A stretch of 64,000 bases of DNA from Pseudomonadota bacterium (GTDB lineage: Bacteria; Myxococcota_A; Polyangia; Haliangiales; Haliangiaceae). Position numbers and translations under genes: made by a program. Position 1 is the first letter of the stretch; the number at the start of each line of letters is the position of its first letter. Shown piece by piece: positions 50,586 through 59,139 of the stretch. The stretch lies in contig JAKSDA010000640.1 in NCBI GenBank assembly GCA_022360315.1, forward strand, positions 1-64,000, read 5' to 3'. The notes under the pieces were generated by a model, which was given only the letters and a program-made list of their open reading frames with translations, was not told the origin of the DNA and did no database searches.

Positions 50586-52070
50586 CTACTCCCACGCCAC
50601 TTCTACAGCAATGCCGAACGAGTCGCGTGCGCTGTCATAGGTACCGCGACCGGCTGGAGTGGCGTCGTTTTTGTCGAACGGGTTTGTGAGGGTGATCTCG
50701 TTCGCGGTCGAGGCGACCTCGGCGCTCAGGGTGCGACTATAGCCGATGGACAGTGTCATGCCGTTCCAGTGGCCTTCGGCGCCCACGGCGAGTACGTGTT
50801 CGCCGAGACCGCTGTACACCGGCGCGTACTGCTCGTCATGCGAGGCGGCGAGGTGATGCGAATATCCGGCCGACAGCCACAAAAAACCGCTGACCAATTC
50901 GACGTCAGTGGTGATTGCCAGCGAGCCGTGGTCTCGATAATCGACGAGCGATCGGACTGCAGTGAGCGAGGCCGTGTCCTGTGTCTCGTCGAGTACAGCC
51001 ACTCCATCGAGTCGCCACACGGGCGGTTTGTCGAAATAGAGCGCGACATCGCCACTGGCCTCGACGAGAAAGCGCTCGCCGAGGTAGCGAATGCCGGTCC
51101 GCACAACCAATGGGCCAGCGAGTCTGGCGTGGCTCGACGGGTTGTCGAGCTGGGCCTGGGGGAACTCGCCATTGTGTCGCTTGGTCAGATTGACCGCACC
51201 TTGCAGCTGGGCATTGGCAAAAACGCTGGCCGAGATGGCCACTTCAAGTGGAAGCTCGGGCGGTGCGATGAGCGCACTGGCATTTGCACCGGGGACGAAG
51301 CGATCGCGTCCACTGATGATGAGAGACAGATCGCGATTGGGTTCTCCGGGTGAGTCGCCGCGACTGGCGAGCCCGGCCCATATGTGGCGAGACTCTTCGA
51401 AGTGGATCTGGCAGATTGCCACCGAGAGGCCCAGCCCGAGCCACGACAGGGCGCGCACTGCGGCGCCGGCCAGCCACACTCTCCGCTCGTAGCTCAGCTC
51501 GATTCCGCCATAACGATGGGGAAATCGCCTCGCGATATCCATGTTCCGCATGGCATTCATGGTCGCCTGCGGTGGTCGTGGCAGCTGGCGCGAAAACCCG
51601 CCGGTCTGCAGATACGCAGCACCGACCACGAAGGGGCCCAACCCGCCCTGAACCGCAACTTGGGGCGCGGTGATCGGCGCAGCTCGGTTGTGGATCTGCA
51701 CTGCATCGGAAGGCTCGACAGCCTGAAACGAGCTGTCATCGTCGTGCAGGCTGAGTCCCAGTTGTACGCGCAAATCGAGGCGGCGAGCCATTCCTGCCGG
51801 ATTGACCAACAGCGCAGCGCCGTCGTCGGCACTGACTGTGATCGCACCAGCCCGACCGATTGCCCGGGCTCCCACTGCGTGGAACTCGAGCCCATCGGCG
51901 CGGCCGATCGCCGGAATAACCACGAGCAGTAGCAGCGCCCACGCTACCGAGCGCGTCGGCCAGCGTATCGATGATTTCCTGCAGGGAATAACCACGAGCA
52001 GTAGCAGCGCCCACGCTACCGGCAGTTGCGACCGCAACAGGCGGCGCGCCGGGGTTCTTGCTTTGAACAC
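50586..52070 (-). CDS. OmpP1/FadL-type outer-membrane transporter with duplicated signal core
   Basis: A 494-residue beta-barrel protein. After the signal region comes the FadL-family start GLEFHAVGARAIGRAGAITV, then SADDGAALLVNPAGMARRLD (the conserved 'NPAGMA' hatch motif), alternating beta-strands, and a C-terminal aromatic end (IAVEVAWE). Members import hydrophobic compounds. The start is GTG 52070. The hydrophobic core VAWALLLLVVIP occurs twice, separated by 12 polar residues, because a 36-bp DNA segment is repeated (51913-51948 and 51985-52020). The second core is followed by a plausible signal peptidase site (IGRADG). Confidence 0.82.
   Translation of the reverse strand: MFKARTPARRLLRSQLPVAWALLLLVVIPCRKSSIRWPTRSVAWALLLLVVIPAIGRADGLEFHAVGARAIGRAGAITVSADDGAALLVNPAGMARRLDLRVQLGLSLHDDDSSFQAVEPSDAVQIHNRAAPITAPQVAVQGGLGPFVVGAAYLQTGGFSRQLPRPPQATMNAMRNMDIARRFPHRYGGIELSYERRVWLAGAAVRALSWLGLGLSVAICQIHFEESRHIWAGLASRGDSPGEPNRDLSLIISGRDRFVPGANASALIAPPELPLEVAISASVFANAQLQGAVNLTKRHNGEFPQAQLDNPSSHARLAGPLVVRTGIRYLGERFLVEASGDVALYFDKPPVWRLDGVAVLDETQDTASLTAVRSLVDYRDHGSLAITTDVELVSGFLWLSAGYSHHLAASHDEQYAPVYSGLGEHVLAVGAEGHWNGMTLSIGYSRTLSAEVASTANEITLTNPFDKNDATPAGRGTYDSARDSFGIAVEVAWE
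51913..52020. repeat. 36-bp direct repeat, 72-bp period, in the porin signal-peptide region
   Basis: Identical 36-base copies lie at 51913-51948 and 51985-52020, with a 36-base unrelated spacer. The period is in frame (24 codons), so the gene stays open. Confidence 0.8.
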
Positions 52071-52267
52071 GCGGTCACTATACGCGGACAGGAGCTCCGC
52101 TGTCAGCCGGTGCGGAGAGTGCTGTGCCGCAGCGCACGGGGTGAGTCTCCGATTGCTGTGAGGCTGATCTCGGGCCCGAGCGTCCAGGGTTAGCCCCGGG
52201 CCAGAGGGTTGGTTGCGTGCGTGGACTTCCAGACCACTGCCGGTGGCCGGTATATTCCCGAGTCATC

Positions 52268-52891
52268 ATGAATCGATCGAAGACAGTTTACAGCATGGCA
52301 ACAGCATCTCTTGTGGTCGCGGTTGGCCTGACTGCGTGCAAGAGTTCTGCGTCCAATAACTCGTCGCAGAGCGAGGCCCAACCCGCTTCGGCGCAACCTG
52401 CGCCAACCCAACCCGCGCCAGCACCGACTCAGCCGGCCGCGTCATCTCAGACCGCGCCCGACTTTGCCCTGACCAGTCAAGACGGCCAGCAAGTATACCT
52501 GGCCGGGCTGCGGGCAAATGGTTCAGCGGTACTGGTTTTTTACCGCGGCCACTGGTGACCGTACTGCCGCAAACAGCTCGGTGAGCTGGAGCAGAATCGA
52601 AACACATTTCAGGAACTCGGCGCGTCGATTGTCGCCATCAGTGTCGACCCGGCCGACAAATCGAAAGAACTGGCCAGTAAGCTGTCGATTGGTTTTCCGC
52701 TGCTCGAGGACAAGGGTTTAAAAGTCATACGCCAGTATGGGGTGGCCGACGAAAAGAACGAGATTTCTCTGCCCGCTTTGTTCGTGGTCGACCAGGGCGG
52801 AGCGATCACGTGGAAATACATTGGCAAGGGCCCGCCCGACCGACCGCTCTTGCCCGATGTACTGAACGCGGTCAAAGCCATCGGCAAATGA
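52268..52891 (+). CDS. Peroxiredoxin-like selenoprotein lipoprotein (UxxC), read through TGA 52556-52558
   Basis: ATG 52268 opens a lipoprotein signal (VYSMATASLVVAVGLTAC), a Pro/Ala/Gln linker and an AhpC/TSA-type thioredoxin fold: TAPDFALTSQDGQQVYLAGL, then VLVFYRGHW. Codon 97 is TGA, and the frame resumes with PYCRKQLGELEQN, ASIVAISVDPADKSKELASK, FPLLEDKG, QYGVADE and PALFVVDQGGAITWKYIGKG to TGA 52889-52891 (207 residues). The family motif is FYRGxWCPYC; here the first Cys is Sec, giving U97-P-Y-C100. A perfect hairpin with a GGT loop follows at bSECIS distance. It is probably a periplasm-facing, lipid-anchored peroxide or thiol reductase. Read without Sec, it stops right before its active site. 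Confidence 0.87.
52556..52588 (+). promoter_or_regulatory. Candidate bSECIS hairpin after the peroxiredoxin-like Sec codon
   Basis: CAGCTC (52574-52579) pairs perfectly with GAGCTG (52583-52588) around a GGT loop. The loop begins 21 nt after TGA 52556-52558 and starts with two G. Distance and loop composition satisfy the bacterial SECIS pattern. Confidence 0.7.
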
Positions 52892-53153
52892 GTACAAGGC
52901 CGCCGGACACTCCGCCCGGCCGTTCTCATTCCGAACGTACTGTGCAATTTGCAAATGACTGAGGTCGAGTAGGCATACCGATCCCAGCAATCCGACCACC
53001 AGGACCCAGCAATCTCGACCCAAGGCCCACTGTCGTCAGAGACGTCCTTGGCAAACTCCAGCGTTCGGCAAGAACTCATATATCCAGAAGCGCGAGCGCT
53101 CTGTCGGGATGTGCAGCCGCAGACAAGCTCGCGCAGCAGTGTGTTCATGCGGG

Positions 53154-55313
53154 CTATTCGAGCTCGTCGATCCTTCGGAGGGAAGAAGCACCGGTCGGGC
53201 CATCGGCTCCTCGTTCTACTATGCCGTACATCTCGAACGTCGAGTACACGCCGTCGCAGTCCAGGTCGCCGAAGGCCCGGACAACGAATTGTTTTTCCGG
53301 GTCGATCACTTCGTATTGGTACGAATAGAAGTGCGGGTCGTCGACCGAAAACTGCAGAGCGACCCAGGGTTCTTTCTGCCAGTAGGAGGAGTTGGGCGCG
53401 CATTTACCGCCTTGTTTGCAGCAGGTACCCAGCGGTGGCGTCGGACCTGCGCTTTTTTTCGGGAAATGGGGGGCTACCGGGGTGAGATCAAGTTGCGGAG
53501 TATCGAAATAATGGGCTCGCGCGCCATCATACAGTTTTTTGGTGAATTGAGTGGCCTCGGTTGTCTTGGACTTCTTTTGGTACTTCACGAACGTGGGAAT
53601 CGCTATTGCGGCCAAGAATCCGGCGGCCGCAGTTCCACCCATGAGGCCGCCCTGACCGGCGGCGTATGAGCGGCCCAATGGAGACCTGGGGTGCTTTTGG
53701 GCCAGTTTTTCGATATCTGCCATAGCATCGTCGTCGCCGTCAAGGACCCGGATCACAATGTTTTGAAATTCTTTTAACACATCGTCGGAGTTGGAAAACT
53801 GGGTGCCGAGGTGAAGTACTAGATGAACACCATCGGAACGCACGCCCAATCCCATACCCATCTCGCGAAGATGCGCTGCTGCCCAACCCATGACGCTGGC
53901 GATATGGGTCATTTTGGGCTGGTTCTGGAATTGGCCCATTTGGGGCTGGTCTGGGAACTGGGCAAATTTGGATGCGAACTGGTCGCCAAGTGTAATGCCC
54001 CGGCCCCAGGATGCGAAGTTCCATGCTCCAGTAGTCAGTTCCCCCGCCAGATCGTTGTACTCGACCTTGCCGCCGCGGTTGCTACCGGCCGGACGAATGG
54101 TGAGTACGATGGCCTTGTCCTCGGCGCTCAGCGAGCCGTGCACCACCCCCTGGAATGGTAGGTTCTTTATTTCGGGCATCTGCTCGGCTAGCTTGGTGAG
54201 GTCCACCTCGGCTACACAGCTCTGGTCGGCGACGCGGAGGCCGAATTGCGGTACCGCTAGCCCTGCCATGGCGCAAAGCGATTTGATCGCCGGACGCAGA
54301 CTGGCACCGTTTCGGACCCCGTACTCGACCACGAGCCCGGTAGCTTTTCCGGCCGGCACGTACATGACCAATTCTCCGGTCACGTTGTCGATGATGTCTT
54401 TTTGCACATCGAGGCCCATAGCGCCGGTGCCGGCAAGTGTCTCGGCGGCCTTGTCCCTGGGAACCAGGCCGCTGAAGATGGGCACGCTGAGGCGAAGTAC
54501 CCCGGCCGGTTTGGCCTTGGCCGCTTGTTCGGCCAGACTGCGCGGCGCATCGATCAACACCCGGAGCCGCTGGTCGGTGGGCTGCGCCATTAGCTGGCCG
54601 CGCGCGGTGAAGCCGCCGCGTTCGATCTGCACCGCAGCGCCGATTGTACCGGGATTGGCAAAGAAGCCCTGCCACGGCACGTCGCCCCAGGTCATTGCCT
54701 CGACATTGGCCCACAGTTCTATGTGTCCGCGAGCGAGGCTGGCCATGCGTTTGATCATTGCATCGCTTTTGCCCAGTTTGTCGAGCTGGGCCGCGGTCTC
54801 GGCGCATGCGTAGCGGGTAGATATTTGCTTGCAAACCCCCTTGCCCGCACCGAGGGTGTCGACGTCGCTATCGGTCTTGCCGTCGAGGGCAGTCACGAAC
54901 GCCTCTCGGTTGGCGAGTGGCACGATGAACGTGGCTTTCCTGTTTCGGTCGACAAAGAGTGCCAGGCCTTTGGCCGGATCGATGCCATATTTGGCGTAAT
55001 TGGCCTGGTCGAGTGGGTCGAAAGGCAGTTCTTTGCGCAACTCGGTGTGCACCTGGGCGGTCATTTCATTGCCATCCGGCAGTTTCTCGAGCGCGTCTTG
55101 CAGGGCAGTAACCGCCCCGAAGAGCCGTGTTCCGGTTCCCTCGGCGACCACCAGGCCGAAGGCGACGTCGGCCGGGGCCATGCTCCACAAAGGGTTGGTC
55201 AGCTCGGCATAGTTGGGGCTCTTATTGCCCTTTGGGCCCCCCTTGTGGCAGCTGGTGGCCACTGCAACCGCGGCGCAGCATAACAATACACTTGCGTTGG
55301 TGAACGAACGCAT
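53154..55313 (-). CDS. Large lipoprotein with type IV pilin-like helix near its C-terminus
   Basis: A 719-residue protein; ATG 55313 follows GAGGA. The signal ends at VATSC, so it is lipidated. Residues ~40-520 form a long alpha/beta region with periodic strands (RNRKATFIVPLANREAFVTA, GELVMYVPAGKATGLVVEYG) of no recognised family. Near residue 570 comes GGLMGGTAAAGFLAAIAIPT followed by FVKYQKKSKTTEATQFTKKL, matching the hydrophobic N-terminal helix of type IV pilins/pseudopilins but placed internally. The last ~110 residues resemble a pilin globular head (SSYWQKEPWVALQFSVDD, DLDCDGVYSTFEMYG) with two Cys pairs. No prepilin cleavage site is expected to act there. Confidence 0.65.
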   Translation of the reverse strand: MRSFTNASVLLCCAAVAVATSCHKGGPKGNKSPNYAELTNPLWSMAPADVAFGLVVAEGTGTRLFGAVTALQDALEKLPDGNEMTAQVHTELRKELPFDPLDQANYAKYGIDPAKGLALFVDRNRKATFIVPLANREAFVTALDGKTDSDVDTLGAGKGVCKQISTRYACAETAAQLDKLGKSDAMIKRMASLARGHIELWANVEAMTWGDVPWQGFFANPGTIGAAVQIERGGFTARGQLMAQPTDQRLRVLIDAPRSLAEQAAKAKPAGVLRLSVPIFSGLVPRDKAAETLAGTGAMGLDVQKDIIDNVTGELVMYVPAGKATGLVVEYGVRNGASLRPAIKSLCAMAGLAVPQFGLRVADQSCVAEVDLTKLAEQMPEIKNLPFQGVVHGSLSAEDKAIVLTIRPAGSNRGGKVEYNDLAGELTTGAWNFASWGRGITLGDQFASKFAQFPDQPQMGQFQNQPKMTHIASVMGWAAAHLREMGMGLGVRSDGVHLVLHLGTQFSNSDDVLKEFQNIVIRVLDGDDDAMADIEKLAQKHPRSPLGRSYAAGQGGLMGGTAAAGFLAAIAIPTFVKYQKKSKTTEATQFTKKLYDGARAHYFDTPQLDLTPVAPHFPKKSAGPTPPLGTCCKQGGKCAPNSSYWQKEPWVALQFSVDDPHFYSYQYEVIDPEKQFVVRAFGDLDCDGVYSTFEMYGIVERGADGPTGASSLRRIDELE

Positions 55314-56012
55314 ACGTTCCTCGTGTTTCTACCCGCTAAAAGGTGTGATGAGCATTCTTGGCACTGCAGATGCGTCTGAGGGCAACTCTCCGGCGATGTG
55401 GCCGCAGAAGTCATTGAACGCGGATTCGTCGACACGACGAGAGTCTATACTCAATTACCTTGAGCACCAACCATTACAGGTGTAGACCGCGCGATACAGC
55501 CAAATCGATCGGACGCGATCGATTGACTGGACTGTCAACTGTCGACGCGAGGCTCCGCCAGCACGCTGCCCCCAGGGCAACGTCCGAGGACAGCAACGCA
55601 CCTGGAGCACCGAGCCCTGCGGCGCACCTATGCGAATAAGCGAGGAGCTGCAAGCGACCCAAGCGACCAGACCAAAGGTCTGCAGCGACCAAGCGACCTA
55701 CAGCGACCAGACCAAGGTCTGCAGCGACCCAAGCGACAAGCGACCAGACCGAAGGACTTCCAAGCGACCTCACAGCAACCAGATCAGAAGTCTTATTTTA
55801 GTCCTACCTGATCAGCCTCCTCCAGCCTGGTTCATCGAATGGACGGCGACAGAAAGGGCAATGGCCGACCCACAGCATGAAAACCTCGATCAAACAAAAC
55901 GCGGTAGAAATCGGCCCAGCTTCATGTCTGCTTGCTGTCGTGAGGGGGAAAAGTCTCCCGGTAGAGGGAGAGGGAGGCAACTCGGGCTTGCCTAACCCAG
56001 CCTGCTTCTGCG
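55314..56012. other. Non-coding region with AGCGACC/hairpin repeats
   Basis: About 700 bases without a supported gene. The right-hand part holds the degenerate repeat cluster described separately (55651-55791). Frames on both strands are low-complexity products of these repeats. Confidence 0.45.
55651..55791. repeat. Degenerate tandem repeats with CAGACC-loop-GGTCTG hairpins
   Basis: The unit is roughly 'AAGCGACC AGCGACCAGACC AAGGTCTG'. Perfect hairpins occur at 55667-55681 (loop AAA) and 55707-55720 (loop AA), 40 bp apart; two decayed versions follow near 55744 and 55778. AGCGACC itself appears at least six times. It is neither CRISPR (no constant repeat with unique spacers) nor a known IS end. 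Confidence 0.55.
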
Positions 56013-56777
56013 ATGTTGACCCCCGTGAGCACTACCGTTGAACAGTACTTTCAGCGCATCGGGATCACTCCACCGGTAGCGCGTGATGCGGAAGGCCTCG
56101 TACAGCTGCAGCGCGCTCATTTGTTTGCAGTGCCATTCGAGAATCTGGACATTCATATGGGACGACGCATCGTCCTCGACGAAACTACAATTCTGGACAA
56201 GATCATTGCCAGCCGGCGGGGAGGATTCTGCTACGAACTCAACACCGCGTTTTGTTGGCTCTTGCACCGCCTCGGCTACCGCGTGGATATGCTGGCGGCA
56301 AACGTCTTCGGAGATGATACCTGGGGTATCGACTTCGACCACATGCTGCTGCGGGTGGAACTCGACCAACCCTGGATCCTCGATGTGGGGTTTGGCGACA
56401 ATTTCGTCGATCCTCTTCGATTGCAACAAGGATTGGTGCAGGAGCAGGATGTCGGCGCCTTCCGGCTCGATCGTGACGGACCCTACTGGATCTTGATGCG
56501 CAAAAATACAGATCAGTCTGATTTTACCGCACAGTACCGTTTCATGCCAAAAGAGTACGCACTGGCCGATTTTCAACCGGGCTGCGACTACCACCAGTCA
56601 CCTGCGTCCCATTTCACAAAAGCCACGGTTTGCTCTCTGGCCCGGCCAGAAGGTCGTATCACCTTGCGCTCCGATCGATTGATCCGCACCGAGAATGGTG
56701 TCAAGACCGAGTCGGCAATCGACAATCAGGACCATTGGCGCGCCGCATTGCGCGAGCATTTCGCAATCGTGCTCTAG
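56013..56777 (+). CDS. Arylamine N-acetyltransferase
   Basis: A 254-residue NAT-family protein that moves the acetyl group of acetyl-CoA to aromatic amines or hydrazines. The catalytic triad is complete: Cys73 in RRGGFCYELN, His110 in FDHMLLRV and Asp124 in ILDVGFGDN. The N-terminal helix region reads YFQRIGITPP and LQRAHLFAVPFENLDIHMGR. ATG 56013 is used; GTG 56025 is possible. It is followed by a perfect hairpin (56782-56807). Confidence 0.93.
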   Translation: MLTPVSTTVEQYFQRIGITPPVARDAEGLVQLQRAHLFAVPFENLDIHMGRRIVLDETTILDKIIASRRGGFCYELNTAFCWLLHRLGYRVDMLAANVFGDDTWGIDFDHMLLRVELDQPWILDVGFGDNFVDPLRLQQGLVQEQDVGAFRLDRDGPYWILMRKNTDQSDFTAQYRFMPKEYALADFQPGCDYHQSPASHFTKATVCSLARPEGRITLRSDRLIRTENGVKTESAIDNQDHWRAALREHFAIVL

Positions 56778-56781
56778 CAGC

Positions 56782-56807
56782 ATTCGGGAAAAATCGTTTT
56801 CCCGAAT
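56782..56807 (+). terminator. Probable terminator hairpin of the NAT gene
   Basis: ATTCGGGAAAA (56782-56792) pairs exactly with TTTTCCCGAAT (56797-56807) around ATCG, four bases after the stop codon. The 3' arm starts with TTTT but no T-run follows. The arm sequence is related to the 80-bp repeat family nearby. Confidence 0.5.
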
Positions 56808-56855
56808 CTGCGTGCGTCCCGGCCGAGAGCGGCGATTGGCCGATTTCGGGCACAT

Positions 56856-56935
56856 GGGGCGCCCGGCGGGAGTCCGCCGGAGGGCTTTGCCCAATAATGG
56901 TAGCGGCGTTCGGGATTTTTCCCGAACGCCGCTAG
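56856..56935 (+). repeat. 80-bp repeat, copy A (palindromic core)
   Basis: It is the inverse of 59214-59293 with one difference visible (GCCGCTAG versus GCTGCTAG). It ends in a 13-bp stem, AGCGGCGTTCGGG pairing with CCCGAACGCCGCT around ATTTTT. Its outer part (GGCGCCCGGCGGGAGTCC) is also rich in complementary words. It resembles REP/BIME-type intergenic elements. Confidence 0.7.
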
Positions 56936-57087
56936 CCCTCGACAATTCGAGCTCGATTGTCAGTTCGACACAACCAATGCGTCACAGTGGCAACGCTGGT
57001 TGTGGTCCCAATACCACAAGTGGTATCGATAGCATCGAAAAATCAACTAGTTGCCATATGGCATCGAGGTTGCTTTGCCATTGGACC

Positions 57088-57744
57088 ATGAACGGGAACA
57101 GCGCAGCATCCAGTGAGCGGACCAACGCGGAGGCAATTTCTCAGACGATGCGCAGCGCAGCCTGTCACAGTGCGGGGGAGCGCCACCGCGGCGCGCGCTC
57201 GGACTTCGAGACGCGTTGCTTGCCGTATTTGAGCTTGCTCCGCGGCACCGCCATGCGGCTGACTCAGCAGTCGGACGACGCCAGCGATCTGGTGCAAGAG
57301 ACGTTGTTGCGCGCCTATGTGGCATGGCCGCGATTCGAACAGAGCTCCAACTGCCGGGCCTGGCTGCTCCGCATCCTCAACAATAGTTTCATCAATGCGT
57401 ATCGCAAACGCCAACGACACAGTCGATTTGCCCGTCAATGTCCCCACGATACCGTGCGCGCTGTGTACGGCGACGTCAAAAGGCATATCGCCAACCCGGA
57501 AAGTCTATTGATCGCCAACGCGCTCGATGACGAGGTGACTCGAGCACTGGCCTCGCTCGGCGACGACCAGCGGAAGGTGATCGAGATGGCTGACCTGCGT
57601 GGAGTTCGCTATCGAGACATCGCCGAAACTCTCGGTTTGCCACTCGGTACCGTGATGTCTCGACTGTCTCGAGGGCGCCGGAAACTGGAGAGACAACTAT
57701 CCGAATTTGCCGCTTCCAATTATGGTATTCAGCGCGCAGCATAA
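57088..57744 (+). CDS. ECF-type RNA polymerase sigma factor
   Basis: About 218 residues from ATG 57088; ATG 57058 and 57148 are also possible, and the frame is open to 56695 only because it reads through the repeat. Region 2 reads AMRLTQQSDDASDLVQETLL, RAYVAWPRFEQSSNCRAWLL and RILNNSFINAYRKRQRH. Region 4 reads LASLGDDQRKVIEMADLRGV, then RYRDIAETLGLPLGTVMSRL and SRGRRKLERQL. No anti-sigma gene is adjacent, and the next genes are on the other strand. It may control the neighbouring stress cluster (inference). Confidence 0.85.
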   Translation: MNGNSAASSERTNAEAISQTMRSAACHSAGERHRGARSDFETRCLPYLSLLRGTAMRLTQQSDDASDLVQETLLRAYVAWPRFEQSSNCRAWLLRILNNSFINAYRKRQRHSRFARQCPHDTVRAVYGDVKRHIANPESLLIANALDDEVTRALASLGDDQRKVIEMADLRGVRYRDIAETLGLPLGTVMSRLSRGRRKLERQLSEFAASNYGIQRAA

Positions 57745-57935
57745 ACCAGGTTTATCTGCCTTCAGCAATCCAAATCCGATAACGAGGTCGAGTTGTTTTT
57801 TTCTTAAAAGGCCGGAGTAGCGGTCCTCGAAGCGGCCCTGGACCAGGTCCTCGGCCAGCTTCACCAGCCCGCGCTCTACAAGAAGCGCTCGTGGTCCTGG
57901 GCGCGGAACGATGAAGGACCAGGTAGTGCAGACAT
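57697..57935 (-). pseudogene. Possible small fourth gene of the CBS operon, frameshifted
   Basis: On the minus strand ATG 57935 (11 bp after the upstream gene) reads SALPGPSSFRAQDHERFL then TAG. One added base would continue with VERGLVKLAEDLVQGRFEDR and YSGLLRKK. The joined peptide looks protein-like but no family is recognised. The 3' end runs into a poly-A/T tract around 57791-57800 and overlaps the sigma gene end. Confidence 0.3.
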
Positions 57936-57946
57936 TTGCCCGATGA

Positions 57947-58225
57947 CTACTCCGAATCCTCGTCTGGGTCCGGTCGTGACGCCGGTGCAACGGTCGACAG
58001 GCTGGGCCGCTGGACCACGATCTGGCCGGTCTGCGTGGTCCGGGCTAGCTCGGTCTCCAGGCGCCGGTTGAGCAACGCGGCACACACGATCTCGCAGTCT
58101 ACCGACTCGGGTGGCGAAAACACCGTACATGATTTGACACCGAGAATCCGTCCGCTGAGCGGATCCTCACAGAACTCGATCTCTTCCAGATGGGCTGACT
58201 CGGGGCACGTGATCGGTTTGCGCAT
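57947..58225 (-). CDS. Small Cys-rich protein downstream of the Crp-like sensor
   Basis: A 92-residue protein; ATG 58225 follows GAGAGGAA. Five Cys occur in the first half (ITCPES, EFCEDP, KSCTVF, DCEIVCAALL), followed by a basic helix (LLNRRLETELART) and an acidic tail. The sequence CPESAHLEEIEFCEDPLSGR recalls small metal-binding or Fe-S proteins, but no family is assigned. It is the third gene of a minus-strand operon (CBS, CNB-only, this), 33 bp after the second, so a redox-sensing accessory role is plausible. Confidence 0.6.
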   Translation of the reverse strand: MRKPITCPESAHLEEIEFCEDPLSGRILGVKSCTVFSPPESVDCEIVCAALLNRRLETELARTTQTGQIVVQRPSLSTVAPASRPDPDEDSE

Positions 58226-58258
58226 GGCGTTCGAGTTCCTCTCGCCTGATGGTCAGGT

Positions 58259-58651
58259 TTATTGACTGGATTCAAATGCACGGCACAGCGCGGTACACAG
58301 GGATTCACTGTTACGCGATATCCATTGTGAGAATCCCTCGCGGGTAGCTCCGCAGAGGGTGGAAGGCTCCAGCGTACGAGCAGTGGCGCGGTAAATCCCG
58401 GTTTCGAGCACTTCCGCGCCGATGAAGCTATTGGGATACTTGAACTCGCATGCACCCTGGTCATCGTCGAGTGCGACAACTCCTGATTTGACAAACCAGA
58501 TGTATCCGGCCGCGTCACCACGGCGATAGAGCTGCGCGTTCCGCGGATAGGAACGCACGATGAAAGGGCAGAACTGGCCCTTGCCGACTCCGGACACAGT
58601 GCCGACCGGACAGTTGTTACAATCCACCCGCCGCGTTACCTGCGGCCTCAT
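58259..58651 (-). CDS. Crp/Fnr-like sensor domain without HTH, Cys-rich N-terminus
   Basis: A 130-residue protein holding a cyclic-nucleotide-binding-like beta-roll (SYPRNAQLYRRGDAAGYIWF, VKSGVVALDDDQG, PNSFIGAEVL) but ending before any DNA-binding domain. The N-terminus has Cys11, Cys14 and Cys28 (DCNNCPVG ... GQFCPF), resembling the Fe-S ligand arrangement of Fnr-type proteins. It is therefore perhaps an oxygen or redox sensor that acts on a partner protein. It overlaps the CBS-domain gene by 4 bp (ATGA). It could be a truncated regulator, but codon use and the tight operon argue for a functional gene. Confidence 0.65.
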   Translation of the reverse strand: MRPQVTRRVDCNNCPVGTVSGVGKGQFCPFIVRSYPRNAQLYRRGDAAGYIWFVKSGVVALDDDQGACEFKYPNSFIGAEVLETGIYRATARTLEPSTLCGATREGFSQWISRNSESLCTALCRAFESSQ

Positions 58652-59139
58652 GCTGACATCCCCGCGGCGACGTCGTCCCCTTCCGAGTCGCTCTCCTCGT
58701 CTTTCTCTGCTTCATCTTTTTTGTTATCTGGCTGCAATGCCATGTTTGAAAGGCCGTGAAAGTCAGCCCCGCGCACCAGGGCTTTCATAACATCCATGGT
58801 CGAAACAATGCCCTCGAGCTTGCCCGGTCCACGGATCACGAGGACCCGGTGAACTCCGACATCGATCATGAGCTTGACCGCGTCGATTGCCCTTTCGTCT
58901 GGGTGGACCGCCCATACACCTGGCGTCATGGCATGGCTCACCAGCTTCTCGTTGTCACCTTGACGCAGCGGATCGACCAGATCACTCTTCGAAAGTACAC
59001 CGATCACGTTACCCTTGGCGTCGCGCACCGGGGCTCCGCTGACATCCTCATTGGCTAACTTCCAGGCGGCAGAATCGACCGAGGAATCCTCGGCCAAGCT
59101 CACCACGTCGACTGTCATGATATCGCGAACTCTTAGCAT
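58648..59139 (-). CDS. Tandem CBS-domain protein
   Basis: A 163-residue protein with two CBS motifs: MLRVRDIMTVDVVSLAEDSS, DVSGAPVRDAKGNVIGVLSK, then VSHAMTPGVWAVHPDERAID and VGVHRVLVIRGPGKLEGIVS. The tail is very acidic (DEAEKDEESDSEGDD). CBS pairs bind adenosyl ligands and report energy or ionic state. ATG 59139 starts the domain; the frame runs on to 59604 only by reading through the 80-bp repeat copy B. It is the first gene of a minus-strand operon with the Crp-like sensor. Confidence 0.88.
   Translation of the reverse strand: MLRVRDIMTVDVVSLAEDSSVDSAAWKLANEDVSGAPVRDAKGNVIGVLSKSDLVDPLRQGDNEKLVSHAMTPGVWAVHPDERAIDAVKLMIDVGVHRVLVIRGPGKLEGIVSTMDVMKALVRGADFHGLSNMALQPDNKKDEAEKDEESDSEGDDVAAGMSA

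Noticed and set aside
55651..55791. Possible CRISPR array
   Set aside because: The repeats are degenerate, 7-20 bases long, and the intervals are not unique constant-length spacers; no cas gene is present.
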